Assembly (NCBI GenBank): GCA_016209225.1
Contig: JACQWO010000030.1
Location: 1 to 36,905, forward strand
DNA length: 36,905 nt
DNA from: Desulfobacterales bacterium
GTDB taxonomy: Bacteria; Desulfobacterota; UBA8473
Direction: 5' to 3'
This document shows positions 25,167 to 32,488 of this stretch, in pieces; the first letter of the stretch is position 1, and every line of letters begins with the position of its first letter. Position numbers and translations under genes: made by a program. The notes below the pieces were generated by a model that searched no databases, was not told the DNA's origin, and saw only the letters and a list, made by a program, of their open reading frames with translations.

Positions 25167-25652
25167 ATGATGAAAGGCCATTTATCAAACCAAAAAGGCT
25201 TTACCCTGCTTGAGATATTGATAGCAATAACAATCCTATCTGTAGGCCTGCTCGCCCTGGCAGAGATGACAGTATATGTAATAAGGAGCAATACCGTTGG
25301 GAATAAGATTACCGAGGCAACGGTTTTGGCTGAGGATAAGTTAGAAGAGTTGAAAAACCTTTCATATACTAATGCTCAATTGGATGATACTGACAGTAAT
25401 ACCGCCGATGTCAGCACGGATATTCATTCAACTCCCACCCTATTCACCAGCCCGGATCATAGCGATAGTTATCCCAATGATGCGACTGGTCAAACCATAA
25501 CCATAAGTCTATCCCCACAAAGGGTCTGGAATGTGGCAGAAGATATGGCAGGAGATACCCCTGTCCCTGGGGTAAAGACTGTGACAGTCATTGTTGGCTG
25601 GAATGATTCCATCAACCATTTTGTTGCTTTGTCAACCATAATAAGGCAGTGA
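25167..25652 (+). CDS. pilV: Type IV pilus minor pilin PilV
   Basis: 161 aa. Leader MMKGHLSNQKG then FTLLEILIAITILSVGLLAL with Glu5 and the PilV/GspI-like continuation AEMTVYVIRSNTVGNKITEA. The C-terminal part (VKTVTVIVGWNDSINHFVAL) is the typical PilV end. Minor pilins PilV, W and X form the tip and priming complex. The stop TGA is adjacent to the ATGs of the next gene. Confidence 0.9.
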   Translation: MMKGHLSNQKGFTLLEILIAITILSVGLLALAEMTVYVIRSNTVGNKITEATVLAEDKLEELKNLSYTNAQLDDTDSNTADVSTDIHSTPTLFTSPDHSDSYPNDATGQTITISLSPQRVWNVAEDMAGDTPVPGVKTVTVIVGWNDSINHFVALSTIIRQ

Positions 25653-25656
25653 TGAA

Positions 25657-26532
25657 ATGAAACATTCAAAGATTCGGGGTCAAGCAACACGGGGTCAGAC
25701 CCGTAGCAACATAACCCAAATGTCGGGTCAGACCCCAAATCGCACACGCAAGAATGAGCTGGGCTTCACATTGATAGAGATTATGATTGCCCTTGCAATA
25801 GCAGGCATTCTTCTGGTCTCAATATACAACCTGTACATATCTCAGAGCAGGACGTACACGGTGCAGGAACAGGTTTCAGATATGCAGCAGAATGCCAGGG
25901 TCGCTATGGACATTGTATCAAGGCACATCCGTATTGCAGGGTTTGGTCAGCCAGGCTGGACAACGATCAACGGTACTTCGGGTATTAATTACAGCATACA
26001 GGTTACAGACGGGGGCACAGGAAACCCAGATACCCTTAATGTCGTTGGATGCATTGATCCACCGCCTGGCAAACTGGGATCAGCGGCTGCTGCAAGCAGT
26101 ACCACCCTTACCCTCCAATCATCTGATGAGGCAAATAAGTTTAATATTACAACCAAGAGCGACATCTTCATAGGAGAACTTGAAAATGCGAAGGTGACCG
26201 GTATTTCAGGGGCTGTTTTAACCATTGATACGAACCCGGTTCAGAGTGGAAATCAGGGAACCACAAATGCATTTCCAGTTGGCGCCAATGTCTACCTGGT
26301 CAAGAGGGTCACATACACTATTGATAGCACTTCCTTGAAAAGAAACGAGAATGCAGGAGGTGGCAATGACGAGGTTGCGGTAAATATTGAGGACTTACAG
26401 GTGACCTACACAAAACCCACAGTAACGCTTTCTATAACCGCCAGGACAAGAAACAAAGACCCTGATTATACCGGTGATGGCTATCACCGAATGACACTAA
26501 CCTCGGATATAATAGCAAGAAACCTGGAGTAA
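25657..26532 (+). CDS. pilW: Type IV pilus minor pilin PilW, with an enlarged leader
   Basis: 291 aa. The N-methylation motif ELG/FTLIEIMIALAIAGILLV begins at residue 37, and SDMQQNARVAMDIVSRHIRI is the PilW signature. From ATG 25657 the leader is 36 residues, against 10-14 in the neighbouring pilins. The extra DNA is made of GGGGTCAGACCCC repeats, translated as RGQATRGQTRS. An internal ATG at 25720 would give a normal 15-residue leader but has no visible ribosome binding site. The protein is otherwise intact. Confidence 0.88.
   Translation: MKHSKIRGQATRGQTRSNITQMSGQTPNRTRKNELGFTLIEIMIALAIAGILLVSIYNLYISQSRTYTVQEQVSDMQQNARVAMDIVSRHIRIAGFGQPGWTTINGTSGINYSIQVTDGGTGNPDTLNVVGCIDPPPGKLGSAAAASSTTLTLQSSDEANKFNITTKSDIFIGELENAKVTGISGAVLTIDTNPVQSGNQGTTNAFPVGANVYLVKRVTYTIDSTSLKRNENAGGGNDEVAVNIEDLQVTYTKPTVTLSITARTRNKDPDYTGDGYHRMTLTSDIIARNLE
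25676..25736. repeat. Cluster of GGGGTCAGACCCC repeats within the pilW leader
   Basis: A half site GGGGTCAAG at 25676, GGGGTCAGACCC at 25691-25702 and CGGGTCAGACCCC at 25724-25736, all in the coding frame. The frame stays open through them, so the insertion expanded the leader without breaking the gene. Confidence 0.85.
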
Positions 26533-26553
26533 GGGTAGCAGGAGGCCATAACC

Positions 26554-28128
26554 ATGAATAGAATCCCGATATTTTTGAAAGACGAAAAGGGTATAGCGCT
26601 GGTTGTAGCCCTTTTGTTTTTGACGCTCCTATCACTCCTTGGGATTGCAGGGATCATCACATCTACTACGGATACAAAGATAGCAGGCAACACCCTTTCC
26701 AGCACAAAGGCCTTTTATATTGCTGAGGCCGGGTTAGCAAGGGCTGAGGCAGAGCTTATCAATGATTTGAGTACAGATCAGAATATCGCCAACTCTAGTT
26801 TTACAGCAACATCAGGCGACATAACCATAACACCCAGTTCCACTGCCTTTTACACTGTATTCAGTAACATTTCATTCGGCGCAGGCTCCTATACTATCCA
26901 GTTTAAGAACTACGGGACTGCACCCAATTATGAATCCGCAATTGTCCTTGTCAGATCCACAGGAACAGGCCCGAACTCATCTACCATAACCCTTGAAAGA
27001 TACCTTTCGGCTGAGAATATCTCACCATGGAACAATGCAATATTTGCTGGTGGAGGCGGAGGCGCTGCACCTATCACAGGAAACGTTATTATAGCAGGCT
27101 CCATTCACTTACTGGGCAACGGTCTCGCTGCTACGGATACGGTTTTCAACAACCAGACAGGTGACTGCCGAAACAGCAATACAGGTATGGATGCAACACT
27201 CGCAGGCAAGATTGCCGGCGGTACCACCTCTGATCTGAATGCAAAATTCAGGGTCAAAAACGGGCGAGCTGATATGACGCTGGGAAGTGGAACGATAGGA
27301 ACATCGGCAAGTCCGTTTAAGGGGATATATGTGACGACAGGAACAGATGCAGGTAGCGATGGTGTGAATGACGATATACTCGGCGGGGATAATTCAGGGG
27401 CAGGTCAGAACCTTTATGCTGACAAAGGTGCGAATTCTGCAGAGGCGTATGACCTGGGGGATTATAACATAACATTGCCGAGCATTGATACGACCTGGAT
27501 GGATGCCCACTCAAAAAACTTAACAGGGACAAACCAATATGTAGGTCCGGCTGGAAATCAAAAGGGCCTGATAGCCGGTGCGTTGGAGTTGACAGGAGAC
27601 TATAAAGTGACAGGGACCGATTATTATCCCAACATCGAACAATATGATGGGGTTGATTGGGCGTCCTCCACTAACGGCATCCGTTATAATTCGGTCACAA
27701 ATGTGCTTGAGATAAAGGGGATAGTCAAGGTAACATCCCTAAATATAAGTGACGATATAACATACGCTGGAAAAGGGACTATATACGTGACAGGGACAAC
27801 CAATATTGATGGTAATGTCCTGCCTGCAACAGCAGCATCCTATCCAACCACCAATGTTCTGGGTGTTGTGAGTACCGGGAATATGGCTCTGCCCTCAAGT
27901 TCTCAGAAGCTATTAACCGGTGCTTTCTATAGCGCTGGTACAGTTACCAGCAGTAAACAGAACGAATTGGCCGGGACAATCGTCTGTCAAAATTTTAACA
28001 TAACAGCACAGGTCCCCAAGATATGGCAAGTCCCCTCATTGGCGACCAATCTCCCTCCGGGAATGCCTGGCTCCACTCCGGTCTGGGTTTTTACTGAAAA
28101 GACATGGCGGGAGATAACTCAGGATTAG
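26554..28128 (+). CDS. pilX: Pilus assembly PilX-like protein with long beta-rich C-terminal region
   Basis: 524 aa, much longer than classical PilX (about 200). The N-terminus KGIALVVALLFLTLLSLLGI plus TKIAGNTLSSTKAFYIAEAG is the PilX_N domain; it has no Gly-Phe prepilin site of the PilA kind. The rest is repetitive and Gly/Ser/Thr-rich (GNVIIAGSIHLLGN, GALELTGDYKVTG, GTIYVTGTTNIDGN), consistent with a beta-helix. Final gene of the set. No pilY1 tip adhesin follows; an unrelated accessory gene does. Confidence 0.85.
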   Translation: MNRIPIFLKDEKGIALVVALLFLTLLSLLGIAGIITSTTDTKIAGNTLSSTKAFYIAEAGLARAEAELINDLSTDQNIANSSFTATSGDITITPSSTAFYTVFSNISFGAGSYTIQFKNYGTAPNYESAIVLVRSTGTGPNSSTITLERYLSAENISPWNNAIFAGGGGGAAPITGNVIIAGSIHLLGNGLAATDTVFNNQTGDCRNSNTGMDATLAGKIAGGTTSDLNAKFRVKNGRADMTLGSGTIGTSASPFKGIYVTTGTDAGSDGVNDDILGGDNSGAGQNLYADKGANSAEAYDLGDYNITLPSIDTTWMDAHSKNLTGTNQYVGPAGNQKGLIAGALELTGDYKVTGTDYYPNIEQYDGVDWASSTNGIRYNSVTNVLEIKGIVKVTSLNISDDITYAGKGTIYVTGTTNIDGNVLPATAASYPTTNVLGVVSTGNMALPSSSQKLLTGAFYSAGTVTSSKQNELAGTIVCQNFNITAQVPKIWQVPSLATNLPPGMPGSTPVWVFTEKTWREITQD

Positions 28129-28168
28129 TAATTGTTGCCGAACCCTTTTTATCAGCACAAGGTAAACC

Positions 28169-28732
28169 ATGTGGAACTATCGAGTTGTACGGAAAAGGAA
28201 TGTGTACATTGATCCCAGAGATCAGAGAGAAAGAGTAGATTACACCTATGCCATACATGAGGCATACTACGACAAGAACGGACATGTCGGAGCCATCACC
28301 CAATATCCAGTGGAGCCCTTTGGAGAGAATATAGAAGAGCTACGGCATTCATGGATAATGATGGCAGAGGCATTCGGCCAACCAATCCTGGACTACGATA
28401 ACATTCCTGAGCAGGGATACGATAGAAAAGAAGATCCCATCGGATCTGTACTTGATGAAAGGCTCGAAGAGTTCGAAGCCGGCAATAAGATAGGAGTTCC
28501 TTGGGAGCACGTAAAAAGGGAGCTGGAAGAAAAATGGGGACCATTTGACCATGAAGGTTACAGAAAACGGATAGAAGAAGAGAGAGTAGAGAAGGAAAGT
28601 ATCCACAATGAGGCCTTTATTGACACACCGATCTTGAAGGATCTGATCAATAAAATGCACTCCGACTACGAGCAAAGTATTGAACGAGATCGAACTGAGA
28701 ACCCTTGGAAATACTCAGCAGAGGATGCCTAA
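28169..28732 (+). CDS. Cassette gene of unknown function
   Basis: 187 aa, soluble, charged. MWNYRVVRKRNVYI, YTYAIHEAYYDKNGHVGAIT and VEPFGENIEELRHSW resemble a small uncharacterised family in environmental bacteria that I know only as hypothetical proteins. The C-terminal half is acidic and helical (RKRIEEERVEKESIHNE). The stop codon TAA lies inside GCCTAAC, the outer box of an attC-like site, as is typical for integron cassette genes. RBS-like AAGG is 8 bases before ATG 28169. Function unknown. Confidence 0.7.
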   Translation: MWNYRVVRKRNVYIDPRDQRERVDYTYAIHEAYYDKNGHVGAITQYPVEPFGENIEELRHSWIMMAEAFGQPILDYDNIPEQGYDRKEDPIGSVLDERLEEFEAGNKIGVPWEHVKRELEEKWGPFDHEGYRKRIEEERVEKESIHNEAFIDTPILKDLINKMHSDYEQSIERDRTENPWKYSAEDA

Positions 28733-28819
28733 CCACAGGGTCAACCGAACGCGCGAAACACGGGGGTTGGCATTTCCTGTAGTCCCTTGGCCGCGCGCCG
28801 GTTCCCCTCAACGTTAGAC
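28727..28819 (+). other. attC-like integron recombination site (93 bp)
   Basis: Outer boxes GCCTAAC (28727-28733, fits RYYYAAC) and GTTAGAC (28813-28819, fits GTTRRRY) enclose a second pair, AACCGAACGCGCG (28743-28755) and CGCGCGCCGGTT (28792-28803). The two pairs are complementary, with an unpaired base in the first, and equal 9-base gaps separate the boxes on each side. The preceding stop codon lies in the first box. No integron integrase, attI or second attC was found in this window, so it is an orphan site or a fragment of a cassette array. Spacers are longer than the common 5-7 bases. Confidence 0.72.
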
Positions 28820-28848
28820 TCCAATAAGTTGATAATTAAAGGATGACT

Positions 28849-28899
28849 ATGTTCAAACGAATTTTGAAACGTATGCGAGAAAAAGTTCGCAGGCGATAA
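28849..28899 (+). pseudogene. N-terminal fragment of the DUF4258 gene, cut off by an in-frame stop
   Basis: ATG 28849 (AAAGGATG upstream) encodes MFKRILKRMREKVRRR and then TAA at 28897-28899. The frame is continuous with the downstream DUF4258 gene: after the TAA come Tyr, Val and the Met at 28906. Homologues have this helix fused to the HARKEM core, so the gene was probably one piece of 93 codons before a single nonsense change. Confidence 0.65.
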
Positions 28900-28905
28900 T
28901 ATGTA

Positions 28906-29130
28906 ATGACGTTTCATGCAAGAAAAGAGATGAATGACGATGGATTGACCATTTATGATGTTGAACGTGGTATTGTTACTGGGGAGATATTAGAACGTCA
29001 GCAAGATAAAGTGACCGCTGAATGGAAATACCGTATCAGAGGAGAAATAGTTGAGGGCGATAAAATTGAAATAATTGCGAAGCTAAGTCCAACCAATAAA
29101 CTCGTCATTATTACCGTATATGCACTATGA
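28906..29130 (+). CDS. DUF4258 protein (RelE/MqsR-like toxin candidate), N-terminally shortened
   Basis: 74 aa: TFHARKEMNDDGLTIYDVER, GIVTGEILERQQDKVTAEWK, YRIRG and KLSPTNKLVIITVYAL, a DUF4258 core. Family members pair with YgiT-type zinc-finger proteins, and here one follows directly. Translation could restart at ATG 28906 after the stop at 28897, but no good ribosome binding site precedes it and the first helix would be missing. It may be inactive. Downstream of an attC-like site, as TA cassettes often are. Confidence 0.75.
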   Translation: MTFHARKEMNDDGLTIYDVERGIVTGEILERQQDKVTAEWKYRIRGEIVEGDKIEIIAKLSPTNKLVIITVYAL

Positions 29131-29147
29131 AGAGAGGAGGGGATCAG

Positions 29148-29375
29148 ATGATATGTGATATTTGCGGGCAAGAGGGTGTTCGTATCCGTAGAGTTGCCGA
29201 AACCTACGGCAAGGGCAAAGATTTGATGGTGATAGAAAATATCCCGATGGTGAGTTGCGCTCGTTGTGGAGAGAGCTATTTTACAGCAGAAACACTTCAC
29301 GAAATTGAACGTATCAGACTCCATCACAAGAACTTTGCTATCGAACGCCTTGTAGAAGTTGCCAGTTTTGCATAA
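29148..29375 (+). CDS. YgiT-type zinc-finger antitoxin-like protein
   Basis: 75 aa from ATG 29148, preceded by GAGGAGGGG; ATG 29127 lacks such a site. Two CxxC pairs (CDICGQEG and CARCGESYF) form the zinc-binding N-terminal domain like that of MqsA. The C-terminal LHEIERIRLHHKNFAIERLV is a helical tail without an obvious HTH. Partner of the DUF4258 gene. It should autoregulate the pair only if a DNA-binding domain is supplied elsewhere. Confidence 0.8.
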   Translation: MICDICGQEGVRIRRVAETYGKGKDLMVIENIPMVSCARCGESYFTAETLHEIERIRLHHKNFAIERLVEVASFA

Positions 29376-29391
29376 TTAAGGGAATTATTTA

Positions 29392-29480
29392 CCTCGCCCG
29401 CTCCCTTTGCTCGCTTGAGTCACAGAGGTATCAGAGATGATTTTTAAGTAACTCTGCCTCTCTGTGAACTCTGTGAGAGA
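29392..29480 (-). repeat. Divergent GxxExxY-associated repeat copy (no gene)
   Basis: Read on the minus strand it has CTCACAGAGTTCACAGAGA at one end and GCGAGCAAAGGGAGCGGGCG at the other, the two ends of the elements at 23277 and 5150. The middle has diverged. No GxxExxY gene is nearby. It separates the YgiT pair from the MntA/HepT pair. Confidence 0.75.
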
Positions 29481-29555
29481 TAAAGACCCCTGTTGAAATA
29501 TGAGGGTTAATATGCCATAATACCTGAAATGCCGAACCCCGCCAAGAGGTGAAAA

Positions 29556-29843
29556 ATGATAAATAGAGAAAAAATCTTTAAAAAGATTGCTCGGCTACTT
29601 AAAAATCAAGGGGCAAGAAAGATTGCTGTCTTTGGCTCTTATGTGAGAGGAGAAGAAAAACCAGGAAGTGATATAGATATTATCGTGGAGTTTTCTGAAA
29701 GAAAAAGTCTTCTTGAACTTGTGAGAATAGAAAGAGAGTTGTCTGAGTTCCTGGGAATAAAAGTGGATTTGTTGACGGAAAAATCTATAAGTCCCTATTT
29801 GATTGATACGATAAGGAAGGAGATGGAGGTAATTTACGGGTGA
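29556..29843 (+). CDS. mntA: MntA-type nucleotidyltransferase antitoxin
   Basis: 95 aa minimal nucleotidyltransferase. [21 protein letters not shown] has Gly27-Ser28 and Asp39/Asp41, the intact GS-x10-D-x-D catalytic motif. In the studied HepT-MntA pairs, MntA AMPylates a tyrosine of the HEPN toxin and silences it. The RBS AGAGGTGAAAA is upstream. GTG of the hepT gene overlaps its stop (GTGA), so the two are coupled. Confidence 0.92.
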   Translation: MINREKIFKKIARLLKNQGARKIAVFGSYVRGEEKPGSDIDIIVEFSERKSLLELVRIERELSEFLGIKVDLLTEKSISPYLIDTIRKEMEVIYG

Positions 29844-30181
29844 AAAAAGATGATTCCGTGTATTTAAGGCACATTTTAGATGCCATATCCAGAATAGAGG
29901 AGTATACCCAGGGCATAAGTTGTAAAGACTTTATGGATAATCACCTTATACAGGACGGGGTAATAAGGCAGATCGAAATAATAGGCGAAGCTGCAAAGAG
30001 GTTATCCAATGAAATTAGGGAAAGACATTCTGAAATACCGTGGAAAGATATGGCGGGAATGAGAGACAAGTTGATACACGATTATTTGGGTGTAGACCTA
30101 GATGCCGTCTGGGATACGGTTGAAAAGGATATTCCTGCCTTGAAAAACAGATTGAGGGACTTTATTGAAAAACAAGATTAA
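29840..30181 (+). CDS. hepT: HepT-like HEPN RNase toxin (DUF86)
   Basis: 113 aa, all-helical HEPN protein. The catalytic motif R-x4-H-x-Y is RDKLIHDY (Arg75, His80, Tyr82), all residues intact, so both toxin and tyrosine target for AMPylation are present. GTG start at 29840 lies within the mntA stop. Probably an active type VII-like toxin-antitoxin unit. The gene's end overlaps the start of rfaE2. Confidence 0.92.
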   Translation: MKKDDSVYLRHILDAISRIEEYTQGISCKDFMDNHLIQDGVIRQIEIIGEAAKRLSNEIRERHSEIPWKDMAGMRDKLIHDYLGVDLDAVWDTVEKDIPALKNRLRDFIEKQD

Positions 30182-30644
30182 AGACAAAGATGACCTGAAG
30201 AAAGTTGTAGAGAGGTTAAAAAAAGAGGGGAAAAGGGTCGTCTTTACCAATGGATGTTTTGATTTGATTCATGTAGGCCACACCAGATACCTTGAAGAGG
30301 CTAAAAAACTCGGAGATATTTTGATAGTGGCTGTAAACAGTGATCAGTCTGTGAGGACTATAAAGGGAAATAAAAGACCCATTATCCCTGAGGAAGAACG
30401 GGCAGAGGTTTTATCTGCCTTGCAATGTGTGGATTTCGTTGTAATATTCCATGAGCCGGATCCCTTAAATATAATCTCTCTTCTGAAACCTGACGTGCTC
30501 GTCAAAGGCGGAGACTGGGGAGAAGATGCCATAATCGGCAGAGAGGTCGTTGAATCTATTGGAGGGAAAGTCGTTCGCATACCTGAAATAAAAGGGGCGT
30601 CTAGCAGTAGTATTATAAATAAGATCGTGAATCGTAAATCGTAA
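30165..30644 (+). CDS. rfaE2: D-glycero-beta-D-manno-heptose 1-phosphate adenylyltransferase
   Basis: 159 aa cytidylyltransferase-fold enzyme. [20 protein letters not shown] carries the HxGH motif (His36-His39), and [20 protein letters not shown] is characteristic of the HldE C-terminal domain. It makes ADP-heptose for LPS core, so the kinase half (RfaE1) must be encoded elsewhere. The start TTG at 30165 lies inside the hepT end and has GAGGGAC before it. The last residues, IVNRKS, are encoded by the heptamer array, so the original C-terminus may have been altered. Confidence 0.9.
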   Translation: MKNKIKDKDDLKKVVERLKKEGKRVVFTNGCFDLIHVGHTRYLEEAKKLGDILIVAVNSDQSVRTIKGNKRPIIPEEERAEVLSALQCVDFVVIFHEPDPLNIISLLKPDVLVKGGDWGEDAIIGREVVESIGGKVVRIPEIKGASSSSIINKIVNRKS

Positions 30645-30660
30645 ATCGTAAATCGTGAGT
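30625..30660 (+). repeat. Heptamer array, left arm of a perfect 30-bp inverted repeat
   Basis: CGTGAAT then CGTAAAT units repeat through 30660. Positions 30631-30660 are exactly complementary to 31081-31110. The array encodes the end and stop of rfaE2 and faces the four-helix-bundle gene. Confidence 0.92.
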
Positions 30661-30676
30661 GGGAAGTTTACGCTGG

Positions 30677-31048
30677 TTACAAAGGTATCGTAGATTGTTT
30701 CAGAGTCTTAATTAAACCAGAAATCATTTTTCCAATACGATCCATCTTTAATTCAAGGTTTTCAAAATCATTTGATTCTATATAGCCTAATTTGAATGCT
30801 ATTTCCAATTGTGTATCCAACTCGCTTAATGACCCCTGTGCTATATAAAGAAAATTAGCGAATTCTTTCTTTGTATTTCTCGCCGCTCCTTCGGCAATAT
30901 TACTCGGAATACTAACAACAGCTCTTCTCAATTGATCCGTAAGGTTATATTTTTCCTCCATTGGAAAAGTTTTTATAACTCCGTAAACATCAAGCACCAA
31001 CTCTATTGCCAATTTCCAAACATCCAACTTCTTATGTGGTCTTTCCAT
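30677..31048 (-). CDS. Four-helix-bundle protein (Avd/23S rRNA intervening-sequence S23 family)
   Basis: 123 aa. HKKLDVWKLAIELVLDVYGV, LTDQLRRAVVSIPSNIAEGA, SLSELDTQLEIAFKLGYI and the C-terminal helix match the S23/bAvd fold, the protein found inside 23S rRNA intervening sequences and, in another subgroup, as the accessory protein of diversity-generating retroelements. I saw no reverse transcriptase or template repeat here. It lies inside a perfect inverted repeat (30631-30660 and 31081-31110), which resembles the stem of an intervening sequence. It lacks a clear ribosome binding site. Confidence 0.88.
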   Translation of the reverse strand: MERPHKKLDVWKLAIELVLDVYGVIKTFPMEEKYNLTDQLRRAVVSIPSNIAEGAARNTKKEFANFLYIAQGSLSELDTQLEIAFKLGYIESNDFENLELKMDRIGKMISGLIKTLKQSTIPL

Positions 31049-31052
31049 ATCT

Positions 31053-31117
31053 ACTCACGATTTACGATTTACGACTCACGACTCACGATTTACGATTTAC
31101 GATTTACGATTTACGAG
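31053..31117 (-). repeat. Heptamer array, right arm of the inverted repeat
   Basis: Nine units of ACGATTT or ACGACTC type (31053-31117). Positions 31081-31110 pair perfectly with 30631-30660. The end of yraN, including its stop codon at 31111-31113, lies within it. Confidence 0.92.
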
Positions 31118-31488
31118 TAACGCGGGCTAAGCTCAAAAGCGTTCTTTATCAACTCTACCTTTTCTCCCTCGGGAGAGATTTGAACCGCCACCACATCGAA
31201 CCTGGCATCCAAATTATGCAGGTTGTTTTTGTTTATGTAATTCAAAGCCACCTTGGAGATTTGGTGCTGTTTCCTTTTATTTACTACCTGGTAGGGATGA
31301 CCATACTCCAGGGACGACCTGGTCTTCACTTCGATAAACGTGAGAGTCTTTTTGTCTTTTGCTATAATATCCACCTCTCCAAACTTACATGTATAGTTTC
31401 TCTCAACAATCTTATATTTTAACCCCTTCAAATATGAAACAGCGATTCCCTCCCCTCTTTTACCCAAGGAGATCCTTTTTTCAGTCAT
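31111..31488 (-). CDS. yraN: YraN/UPF0102 family predicted endonuclease-fold protein
   Basis: 125 aa from ATG 31488, preceded by GGGGAG; an in-frame ATG at 31503 lies in a heptamer repeat. Core motifs are GKRGEGIAVSYLKG, FGEVDIIAKDKKTLTFIEVKTR (D and ExK) and QHQISKVALNYI. Function is unknown; the fold is that of Holliday-junction resolvases. Linked to rnhB as in many bacteria. The last residues PRYS come from repeat DNA. Confidence 0.9.
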   Translation of the reverse strand: MTEKRISLGKRGEGIAVSYLKGLKYKIVERNYTCKFGEVDIIAKDKKTLTFIEVKTRSSLEYGHPYQVVNKRKQHQISKVALNYINKNNLHNLDARFDVVAVQISPEGEKVELIKNAFELSPRYS

Positions 31489-31497
31489 TGTCTCCCC

Positions 31498-31515
31498 ATT
31501 CACGATTCACGACTT
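31498..31515 (-). repeat. Short heptamer array at the rnhB-yraN junction
   Basis: CGTGAAT repeated on the minus strand. It encodes the last residues and stop (TGA) of rnhB and an upstream ATG of yraN. Confidence 0.75.
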
Positions 31516-32123
31516 AAATACTCTCTTACACCTTTAAAGGTTTTTCTGTGGATTTCACAGCACCCGGATCTTTTAATCGCCTGCATATGCTCTTCTGTAC
31601 CGTACCCTTTATTCCTGGCAAAATTGTACTGGGGATATATGCTGTGGTATTCAACCATGATTTTGTCTCTAGTAACCTTGGCAATGATGGACGCAGCAGC
31701 AATGGAAGGACTAATGGTATCGCCTTTTTTGATGGCTGATTGAGGAATTTGGGTTGGGATAGAATGTATACCATCGACCAGGATATAGTCGACTTGAGAA
31801 CTTAAGGCAGCTACGGCTGATTGCATTGCTTTAAGGCTGGCCTGAAGGATATTTATTCTTTCAATCTCTCTTTGATCTACAATACCAACGCCCACTGCTT
31901 CAGCTTGTCTATAGATTTCACTGAATAATATTTCTCTTCTATGAGCGGATAGCTTCTTAGAATCTGCAATACCCTGGATAGTATGGTTCTCAGGAAGGAT
32001 AACAGCAGCAGCAACTACAGGTCCTGCCAGAGGCCCTCTTCCTGCCTCATCGACTCCAGCTACGAATCGGTATCCCCTTGCGTAGATCCCTCTCTCTGGA
32101 TGAACATGGGAGGGAGGTATCAT
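31500..32123 (-). CDS. rnhB: Ribonuclease HII
   Basis: 207 aa. VAGVDEAGRGPLAGPVVAAA has the catalytic Asp-Glu, ADSKKLSAHRREIL follows, LVDG carries the third acidic residue, and KGDTISPSIAAASIIAKVTRD with EYHSIYPQYNFARNKGYGTE is conserved. Removes RNA from RNA-DNA hybrids in the cytoplasm. Its ATG overlaps the TAA of rplS (TAATG), so it is coupled. Length is normal; the last residues SRES are encoded by heptamer repeats. Confidence 0.96.
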   Translation of the reverse strand: MIPPSHVHPERGIYARGYRFVAGVDEAGRGPLAGPVVAAAVILPENHTIQGIADSKKLSAHRREILFSEIYRQAEAVGVGIVDQREIERINILQASLKAMQSAVAALSSQVDYILVDGIHSIPTQIPQSAIKKGDTISPSIAAASIIAKVTRDKIMVEYHSIYPQYNFARNKGYGTEEHMQAIKRSGCCEIHRKTFKGVREYLSRES

Positions 32124-32470
32124 TATGAGATTCTCCGCTCCTTGATACGGGCAGCTTTGCCCCTGAGTTCTCTAAGATAGTAGAGCTTAGCCCTTCTAAC
32201 AAGTCCTTTGCGAACAACCTCTATCTTAGCAATTCTAGGGGAATGGAGGGGGAAAATTCTTTCTACCCCAACACCGTAAGAGATCTTTCTCACAGTGAAA
32301 GTTTCTCTGCTTCCTCCTCCCTTTCTACCGATCACAACACCTTCAAAGACCTGTATCCTTTGCTTGTCTCCTTCTATAATCTTAGAGTGGACTTTAATAG
32401 TGTCTCCAGGTTCAAAGTCCGGTATGTCAAGGTTTATGTGTTCTTTCTCAATAAGGTCTATAGTATTCAT
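32123..32470 (-). CDS. rplS: Large ribosomal subunit protein bL19
   Basis: 115 aa from ATG 32470 with AAAAGGGAG before it; a longer frame to 32539 reads through heptamer repeats. [61 protein letters not shown] and [20 protein letters not shown] are diagnostic. It sits at the 30S-50S interface. Position after trmD and the SPOUT gene fits the conserved order. Confidence 0.97.
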   Translation of the reverse strand: MNTIDLIEKEHINLDIPDFEPGDTIKVHSKIIEGDKQRIQVFEGVVIGRKGGGSRETFTVRKISYGVGVERIFPLHSPRIAKIEVVRKGLVRRAKLYYLRELRGKAARIKERRIS

Positions 32471-32488
32471 AATTACTCTCCCTTTTAT

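Noticed and set aside
28129-28168. A second attC or attI site at the 5' boundary of the cassette gene
   Set aside because: GTTGCCG is present but does not fit GTTRRRY, and no paired box or stem is visible.
28998-29327. Minus-strand frame of 109 codons and a similar one at 28349-28675
   Set aside because: They are antisense to the DUF4258/YgiT genes and the cassette gene, with no ribosome binding site or family-like motif.
30677-31048. Diversity-generating retroelement suggested by the Avd-like protein
   Set aside because: No reverse transcriptase and no template/variable repeat pair are present; the S23/intervening-sequence branch of the family fits better.
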